DNA from: Zoroaster sp. YZ-2022
Lineage: Eukaryota; Echinodermata; Asteroidea; Forcipulatida; Zoroasteridae
Direction of reading: 5' to 3'
DNA: 64,000 nucleotides
NCBI GenBank assembly: GCA_029582265.1
Contig: CM055817.1
Span: forward strand, 30,140,787-30,204,786
Within the stretch, counting starts at the first letter, position 1. Each line of letters begins with the position of its first letter. A program made the translations under genes and the position numbers. The notes under the pieces were generated by a model that did no database searches, had not been told where the DNA came from, and saw only the letters and a list, made by a program, of their open reading frames with translations. Below are positions 58,082-64,000 of this stretch, piece by piece.

Positions 58082-58300
58082 GGCTGTTCCCGAGAGACTC
58101 GGAACAGCCTTTGTTTCTGTCGAGATTTTTATTTTTGGCTGTTCCCGAGAGACTCGGAACAGCCTTTGTTTCTGTCGAGATTTTTATTTTTAGCTGTTAC
58201 GACCTGATAGTCGGAACAGCTATTGTTTCTGTCAAGATTTTTATTAGCTGTTACGACCTGATAGTCGGAACAGCTATTGTTTCTGTCAAGATTTTTATTT
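58082..58300 (+). repeat. Array of four palindromic hairpin units, two types
   Basis: Units start at 58082, 58137, 58192 and 58246. The first two are ggctgttcccgagag type. The last two are agctgttacgacctgatagt type, whose stem ends A-T where the first type has G-C. All share the tail with tttgtttctgt and aagattttta. Confidence 0.9.
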
Positions 58301-59339
58301 TTTTTCTTATTCTTCCTTTCCACCAAAACCCTATTGCCTTAACGTGTGAGAGGTCTGCGTGGCAAAAGTCCTTCTTAGGAATATGAGAAAGAGTCAAATC
58401 ATATACCATATGGAAGCTTATGCCTTGACGTAGTTTCTAAATGTCATTAGACTAAAATTCTTAATTAATTAGCTTAGTTATAGTCACGTGAATATTTAAT
58501 TAGGCAATCTTGTTATCACCATAGCTCAAGAAGTATACACCCGATCATCAAACTTTTTTCAGTTATACATTTGTGGGGTATTGTAGATGTGCCTTTTGGC
58601 CTGCAATGTCTTGTGACGTCATCATGACATCATTTATAGCGCATTTTGTATCTGTGTACAAAACACATGCACTGAAAAAGTTGATGTGACCAAGTCGCTT
58701 CCTTATTCGGCAGTAATTCTCCATATCTTTGTACATAATACACAAACAGATATGAAGTGGGACTTGTTTGCGAGTCCAATTAATTACGATCTTTGAACGC
58801 AATAATAATACATAGGCCTTATACTAGTATTCCACACACGTTGTGTTGTTATTGCATTCTTAACAGGCTTCAGGGCCAATTACTTTGTGCACAACACGTA
58901 TGCATAATACACGTTATGGACCCGTTTTTCAAATCCTACATATGTTTAACGGATGCCGCTCTAGCTAGGCACCATTACTAACGTGTACACACGTTGTGTA
59001 GTTATTTCATTACTATAGTAATACTAAGTAAATGACATGAAAGCAGAGTGCGTCCGATTCCTTTCAGTTTCTTTTTGATAATTACAATGAGTCCATTACA
59101 TTGACGACGAGGATGAAAAGCTGATTTTAACTGTCACCGGTGAGCATTCTTTTCATATGATAGCATACATTTCTAGCAAAAAGGAAAATAGTAAAGAGGG
59201 CCGGACATTTTCGTAACGTTAAGTCCCATTGTTTTACGTACATGTAAGTGCAGCAATATACACATCGTTAGTTTAACCAGTAGCACTAGCAATATGGCGG
59301 AACAACCACTAGCTACTAGTAGCAGTGACCGTCGTAAAT

Positions 59340-59520
59340 AATAATAATAATAATAATAAATTAAACATTTCTATTGCGCTGTTTCCATTTAAAAATGATC
59401 AAAAGCGCCTAACAAAAAATGAACACGCCATAGAATAAACAGATATAAATACAAACAAGAAATTAAACACAAATCCCTTTTTTTTAATTTTTTTTAATTT
59501 TTAATTTTTATTAATTTTTT
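59340..59520 (-). mobile_element. 5'-truncated LINE 3' end, minus strand
   Basis: It starts with (AAT)n and contains ctattgcgctgtttccattt and aaaagcgcc, the complement of a gcgc-rich LINE/SINE 3' end with (ATT)n tail. TAAAT flanks both sides (59335-59339 and 59521-59525). The homologous place in copy 1 (53228-53234) has one TAAAT. Confidence 0.65.
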
Positions 59521-59796
59521 TAAATGAAACAAGGACTTTGAAAACTGAACAATTCACTCACTACGACGATCAGATATCAACCGGTAAGGCTTGGGGAGAT
59601 TGGTTATAGGGAATTGAGCATGAATTCCGCTATTTTCGAATTACTAAACCGTATTTTGTATAAAAAGAATTCTCAAAAAATCTTCAGTTTGTGCACAAAT
59701 TAACGTTAAGTAGTAAAGTACCTATTTATTTGTATGCACGCATTGGGATAGTACTGACCATCAATCCCATAAACAGAATTGGTGTAAAGATGTTAA

Positions 59797-60022
59797 AGGG
59801 ACAGTATCGTCACGATCAGAGCAGACTTTCTGTAAACAGGGCATGGAATCGGCATCCTAGTTTAAGATGAACACAGTGACTAAAAATTACTGGCTCATTT
59901 ATGCAGCAGTAACACGAATATGAGTATTACCTCATTATGTGAGTATTATTTTCAGTCACTGGGTTAAACTTGAAGTTGAACTCTGATTCCATGTCCTGTT
60001 GATCGTGACGATAAGCCCACCT
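59797..60022. mobile_element. TTAA-type MITE, uninterrupted copy
   Basis: TTAA at 59793-59796 precedes agggacagtatcgtcacgat. The far end has gatcgtgacgataagcccac. It is the empty-site version of 53508-53958. Confidence 0.75.
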
Positions 60023-60624
60023 TCAAGCAATAACTTTAATTAGCTGTTACGACTACCTGTTAGTCACATACAAGAAACACAATAGTGCATCTTTCTACAA
60101 GGAACACATCATTACCTTGTTAAGATCGCCTTACAAACTATACGAAGTCACAACACAATGTAATTTGAAGGATAACTGTACAATGAGTTCACTACCCACG
60201 CAAACTATTTCTTATAGCTCTGACATACACTTTGTCTTTCCTTTTAACACCAACCTTAACTTACGAAGTTATGTATTTGGGTCTTTCCACACTAATGTAC
60301 AAAAGTGTGACATTTTAGGAACATGGGACATTGATAATAAAATGAAGTACTTTTTACTCTTAACTTTTTTCTGTGTACATTCCAAGTGCCTTGAGGATTG
60401 TGCTTTTCAAAATTTAAGACAACTTTTTAAGTAATTACAAGGGAATCTTCTTATATGTTTGTAACATGGACAGACATTTATTTAGAAATTGACTGAAAGT
60501 ACTAATAGAACAGATTTATTCACTCACATGTCCCTTTATAATGCTATTCCCTAAGGATTGTTACCTGAAAAATCAAGGCAACCCTCCTGGTATTAAACAA
60601 ATAACAGGGATCATCTTCAAAATA

Positions 60625-61700
60625 TTCCTATACGCATGCGAACGGATTACTAAACCGTGCGAACGGATTGTTAAACCGCATTTAACGGATTACTAAACCT
60701 GCGAAAGGATTGTTAAACCGCGGCGGATTCTATCCGTGCGAACGGATTACTAATCGTGCGAACGGATTACTAATCCGCGCGCACGGATTACTCCATTGAA
60801 TTTTATTTCTTACCACTGTCCCTTCCGGCATCGTAATACGATTAGGAATTCGTGCGACGGTTTAGTAATCCGTTCAGACGGTTTAGTAATCCGTTCGCAC
60901 GGATTAGTAATCCAATAAGGTCATCATCAGAACAACTACTTCCATTGACCTCCGCCATCTTGAATCAACTAACGTCGTGTGTAACGCATGCGTGTGGCGC
61001 ATTGCTAAACCGCGGCGCACGGATTGTTAAACCGTGCGAACGGATTACTAATCCGTGCGAACGATTCCTAATCTGCGACGGATTACTAAACCGTGTGAAC
61101 GGATTGTTAAACCGTGCGAACGGATTCCTAATCCGTGCGAACGGATTCCTAATCCATGCGAACGGATTGTTATACCGTGCGACGGATTCCTAATCCGTCT
61201 GACGGATTCCTAATCCGTGCGAACGGATTACTAAACCTGCGAACGGATTGTTAAACCGTGCGAACAGATTCATAATCCGTGCGACGGATTGCTAATCCGT
61301 CTTGACGATTGCTAATCCGTGCGAACGGATTACTAAACCGTGGTGACGGATTGTTAAATCGTGCGAACGGATTCCTAATCCGTGCGAACGATTCCTAATC
61401 CGTGCGAACAGATTCCTAATCCGTGCGAACGGATTACTAAACCGTCTAACGGATTGTTAAACCGTGGCGAACGGTTCCTAATCCGTGCGAACGGATTACT
61501 AAACCTGCGAACGGATTGTTAAACCGTGCGAACGGATTCCTAATCCGTGCGCTAACGGATTCCTAACTGCGCTAACGGATTACTAATCCGCTGTAACGGA
61601 TTCTAATGTGTGTGAACGGATTCCTAATCTGACGAACGGATTACTAATCCGTGCGCACGGATTACTCCATTGAATTTGATTTCTTACCACTGTCCCTTCC
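60625..61700. repeat. ~20-bp minisatellite, about 50 units, both orientations
   Basis: Units are like gtgcgaacggattactaa and its variants cggattgttaaacc and cggattcctaatcc. Bases 60850-60915 carry the units in reverse orientation. A non-repeat block (gcacggattactccattgaa ... ttaccactgtcccttcc) occurs at 60780 and again at 61652. It replaces ~120 bases of the homologous copy 1 sequence (54581-54699). Open frames here are artefacts. Confidence 0.92.
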
Positions 61701-63058
61701 CGGGCTTCGTAAAAAGGGGTTAGGGATGTAAATGAAAAAGCATTTGAGCAATTATTTCATTCTATTGTCACTTTCCTGTCAATTTTCAAACAACATGTCT
61801 GTCCATGTTACAAACATCATGTCTTAAAGATGATCCTGTAATTTCTTAAGTACCAATATTATTTTCTTATTATTTGTTATGCACAATCATTAAATGCTAA
61901 GGAATGTTCAGGAATAGATTAGGACAAAATAGTTGCCTTTATTTGACCCTCCCATGTAGTTATCATAATATGTACCCATTAGTGTGGAAAGACCCACTTA
62001 TTATTTATTTTGCAAGTTCTTTAAAACAGTTTTCTATATATTTAATAGAGTTGTACTTTTTACAAAGTTTTACTTTCCCCAAAACCATCCAATTGTCAAC
62101 TTTGATCAACTGTTCCTCAATTGAGCTATGCTTACACCAGCACGACAACTTAAGCCCCTGTAGTGACTGTCTTCTATAGCCTGTGCATTACCAGTCAACA
62201 ATTCTTAATTTGGTAGTTGACAAATCTATTAAGACCTGTCCACCATAAAACTCATATAGCGCCCTCAAGTGACCGGTTTTAAAAGTGACATAACCATTGT
62301 TCTTAGCGTTGCAAATTACAGTGTACAATGCAAAGGGCCGAAAATTTAACTTTATTGTATTGGGTCAAACTATACACCAAATTGTAAACTTAGTATGAAA
62401 AACTTAATTTCGTCATTGTGATGTTATCCGGTTTCCATTTACAGTCTCATGAATATTTAATTAGCAAATCCATTTTGAACCTTAACTCAAGAAGTATACA
62501 CTCGATACTTAAACTTTTTGCAGTTATAGACTTGATGGGTACTGTGAATGTGCGCTGTGGTATCGTGACCTCATAATGACCTCTACTTCCGGTTTAACAG
62601 GAAGTTTGAATAAAAATCAATATTTTAGGGTACAAAAACAATGCTGTTAACATGTTAGAACAAAAATAGTACTGAGGAATTCTTATTATTTTTTTGACTG
62701 CACCCAAACATCCTCACGAATGAAATGCAAATAAACCACACATTATGAATCGTAACAGCTTTGTGTTCGTCCGAAGGACAAACACCTTGCAAAAACAAAG
62801 GTCAAGATCATTTCATGCAGACTCCTGTACCTTAACAACTTATCTGACATTAATTCACAAACACGACCCCACTTCGACCTTTCCTTCCAGTCCAAACAGG
62901 ACAAAACAAGACACCCTCAGTATCAGTCTCCGTTGAAATAGTTCATGGCATACTCCAGTATCTAAGGTCAAGGTCATTAACTGTAAACAACACAACGTCA
63001 TTAACGTGTAACAGCTCTGTGTTCGTCCAAAGGACAAAAACCTAAATGTCTAGTTATT

Positions 63059-63112
63059 AGCTGTTACGACCTGATAGTCGGAACAGCTATTGTTTCTGTC
63101 AAGATTTTTATT
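63059..63112 (+). repeat. Single palindromic hairpin unit
   Basis: One agctgttacgacctgatagt type unit with its T-rich tail, at the place where the other copies have arrays of four. Confidence 0.9.
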
Positions 63113-64000
63113 TTTTTTTATTATACTTTCTTTCCGGCAAAACCCCATTGCATTAACACGTGCACTTTCTTCGCGGCAAATGGCCTTCTTAGCATTGTCA
63201 GAAAGAGTCAACTCATATACCATATGGAAGCGTATGCCTTGACTTAGTTTCTAAATGTCATTAGACTAAAATTCTTAATTAATTAGCTTAGTTATAGTCA
63301 CGTGAATATTTAATTAGGCAATCTTGTTATCACCATAGCTCAAGAAGTATACACCCGATCATCAAACTTTTTTCAGTTATACATTTGTGGGGTACTGTAG
63401 ATGTGCCTTTTGGCCTGCAATGTCCTGTGACGTCATCATGACATCATTTATAGCGCGTTTTGTATCTGTGTACAAAACACATGCACTGTGTGACCTAGTC
63501 GCTTCATTAATTGCTAGTGAATCTCAATATGTCTTTGTACATAGTACACGCACAAATATCACGGTGGGCTGAAGCGAGTCTATTTAAAAACGATCTCTCT
63601 GAACGTGGTTTTCGTTATTGGATTTTTCCTCTCGGTAACCTACATACCAGCGGTTTGCCCCGGTGACCGCGGTGATGCACAATTGTCCGTACATGTGAGA
63701 CTTCTGTCGTTGTTTAACGTTAACGTTAGGATTATTCTTTGAAGTGAACGACGATCCCCAATGATTTTTTTGTAAGGTCTTTATGACCTAAACCTATTAG
63801 TGAGAAACCTATACATGTATAATTTGTTTTAGTATACAGATAATGACTATACAAAACTAACGTTAACATGTTGTCATTAGTGTGCTGGCCATGTATCGTC
63901 TATGTACGTAATTCGCCGCACTCGTGAAATGACGCACCTACCTTTGGCTTAGCATTTCTCGGAAAACTTACAAATGGGGTATTACTGGTTGCATAAACTT

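Larger units (their letters stand above)
58301..64000 (+). repeat. Large direct repeat, copy 2
   Basis: Collinear with 51886-57000. Private insertions are ~58818-58990 (unique), 59340-59520 (LINE tail) and 60625-61710 (satellite). It runs off the window end within the dispersed repeat (63893-64000). At 63120-63480 it follows the first type of the internal repeat and then switches to the 56.4-kb type, suggesting recombination. No gene. Confidence 0.85.

Noticed and set aside
60852..61193. 113-residue Asn/Arg/Phe repeat protein
   Set aside because: Translation of a 20-bp minisatellite.

Overview
The window is a repeat-dense, AT-rich animal genomic segment. Split exons with GT/AG borders, CR1-like and Tx1-like LINEs, many MITEs and long satellites all point to a eukaryote. 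A methuselah-like receptor with a somatomedin B domain, and a LINE carrying a 2A-like motif, suggest an invertebrate deuterostome. An echinoderm or hemichordate is the best guess, but this is inference. One 500-base run of N (36832-37331) marks an assembly gap.

Layout. 1-8.6 kb: a decayed Tx1-type LINE (about 2.04-7.97 kb) sits between two (TTC)n tracts, with oppositely oriented copies of a ~144-bp tandem repeat outside them. 8.6-9.8 kb: a GC-rich block without a credible gene. 11.2-13.5 kb: a broken paralogue (copy A) of a methuselah-like receptor that lacks the membrane domain. 16.4-31.8 kb: copy B of the same receptor. It has a TATA promoter, a leader exon, a somatomedin B exon, a large exon with the ectodomain and TM1-5, and a last exon with TM6-7. 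Its 10.6-kb first intron holds a CR1-like LINE. Copy B has an in-frame TAG in exon 1 and a -1 reading-frame offset in exon 3; the offset is shared with copy A.

32-42 kb: several short inverted-repeat elements, then a 2.8-kb foldback element with two younger MITEs nested in one arm. 42.2-49.6 kb: five exons of rabenosyn-5 (RBSN), from the FYVE finger to the Rab-binding helices, with one frameshift in the last exon. Its largest intron contains a second, 3.5-kb inverted repeat. The tail of the last RBSN exon has been amplified into a minisatellite. 51.7-64 kb: no gene; two direct copies of a ~6-kb repeat unit, each opening with an array of short palindromic hairpins and each carrying different later insertions.

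Two cellular genes are supported: a class-B-like seven-helix receptor and an endosomal Rab5 effector. They have no evident functional link. The rest is a record of nested transposition. Opposite arms or tandem copies repeatedly preserve the empty site, so boundaries and target duplications can be read directly.
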